Assembly: GCA_017550765.1 (NCBI GenBank) | Contig: JAFZOC010000092.1 | Span: forward strand, 1-5,269 | Source of the DNA: Oscillospiraceae bacterium | GTDB lineage: Bacteria > Bacillota_A > Clostridia > Oscillospirales > Oscillospiraceae | Length of the DNA: 5,269 bases | Direction of reading: 5' to 3' | Shown: positions 4,973 to 5,269 of the stretch, one piece after another | Layout: the number at the start of each line of letters is the position of its first letter | Numbering within the stretch: the stretch's first letter is position 1 | Translations under genes and position numbers: made by a program | Notes under the pieces: model-generated | Told to the model about the DNA's origin: nothing | Database searches by the model: none | What the model saw: the letters and a program-made list of their open reading frames with translations, nothing else

Positions 4973-5269
4973 ATGGGGAACATCTATCAGGATATCCTGG
5001 CCCATCTGGCCGAGGACTGCCCGGTCTGTCTGGAGACAGAGATCCGGGGCGAGAAAGGGCTCATCGCCGAAGGGATCTCCCGGCGGCTGACCGAGGTCAC
5101 GCCGGTGGTGGACGTCAAGGGGCGCAGCTTCGCCCGGGTGACGGCGGAGCCCACGGAGGACGGACTCCGGGTGCGGGAGCCGGTGCTCCCCCAGGAGCGG
5201 CTGATCGTCCTGGGCGCGGGACACATCGCCCTGCCGGTGTGCCGGTTCGGCGCGGCCTGCGGCTTCACC
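4973..5269 (+). CDS. XdhC-family molybdenum-enzyme maturation factor, N-terminal part, cut by window edge
   Basis: From ATG 4973, 99 residues are visible; AAGGAG (4960-4965) lies 7 nt upstream. The end of the visible part, RLIVLGAGHIALPVCRFGA (76-94), is the first strand and glycine loop of the XdhC C-terminal Rossmann domain, whose usual motif is GxGHVA. The first 75 residues are shorter and different from the XdhC/CoxI N-terminal domain: the common GSxPRxxGA stretch is not evident. XdhC proteins bind the mature molybdenum cofactor, promote its sulfuration and deliver it to xanthine dehydrogenase/aldehyde oxidase-type enzymes. The neighbouring Mop-like gene is the obvious client. YqeB of selenium-dependent hydroxylase clusters is a related alternative that I cannot exclude with the gene truncated. 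Confidence 0.85.
   Translation, partial: MGNIYQDILAHLAEDCPVCLETEIRGEKGLIAEGISRRLTEVTPVVDVKGRSFARVTAEPTEDGLRVREPVLPQERLIVLGAGHIALPVCRFGAACGFT

Noticed and set aside
1..5269. Selenocysteine (in-frame TGA) readthrough
   Set aside because: Genes of selenium-dependent hydroxylase clusters come to mind, but every visible frame ends at an ordinary stop with a new start or intergenic region following; no SECIS-like hairpin after a TGA stood out.

Overview
The window looks like a chromosomal stretch from a high-GC anaerobic bacterium. By eye G+C is above 60% in the genes and much lower in the two promoter regions. Strong AGGAGG-type ribosome binding sites, sigma70-like promoters and the gene content suggest a Bacillota/Clostridia member (Oscillospiraceae-like). 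A Desulfovibrio-type sulfate reducer is an alternative, because the best-matching enzyme I can recall is Desulfovibrio gigas aldehyde oxidoreductase (Mop). Host assignment is inference.

Layout. (1) Positions 1-967, minus strand: a small 87-aa protein of unknown function, followed downstream by the first 212 residues of a single-chain molybdenum aldehyde oxidoreductase that runs off the left edge. (2) Positions 995-1130: intergenic, with a putative promoter for that pair, a perfect 14-bp-stem hairpin (terminator of the next gene) and a 12-bp palindrome. (3) Positions 1131-2090, minus strand: a stand-alone TylF/MycF-type methyltransferase with an N-terminal Rossmann-like domain. (4) Positions 2091-2219: divergent promoter region. 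(5) Positions 2220-5269, plus strand: a tight operon of a cysteine-rich DUF5714 protein, a MocA-like nucleotidyltransferase fused to a ModE-like DNA-binding domain, a histidine phosphatase fused to an HD domain, and the start of an XdhC-family maturation factor that runs off the right edge. The plus-strand genes overlap by 4 nt and 1 nt, then there is a 13-nt gap, so they are very probably translated together.

How it fits together. Mop-type enzymes use molybdopterin cytosine dinucleotide. The plus-strand operon encodes a probable cytidylyltransferase that would make this cofactor and an XdhC-type chaperone that would sulfurate/insert it. Two further proteins, DUF5714 and the phosphatase-HD fusion, have no assigned role but sit in the same translationally coupled unit. 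The minus-strand unit encodes the client enzyme. The ModE-like domain on the nucleotidyltransferase suggests that cofactor synthesis and molybdate- or cofactor-responsive transcription may be joined in one polypeptide. The methyltransferase in the middle has no obvious link to this pathway. No gene-free stretch exceeds 300 bases, and I saw no tRNA, rRNA, CRISPR array or mobile element.
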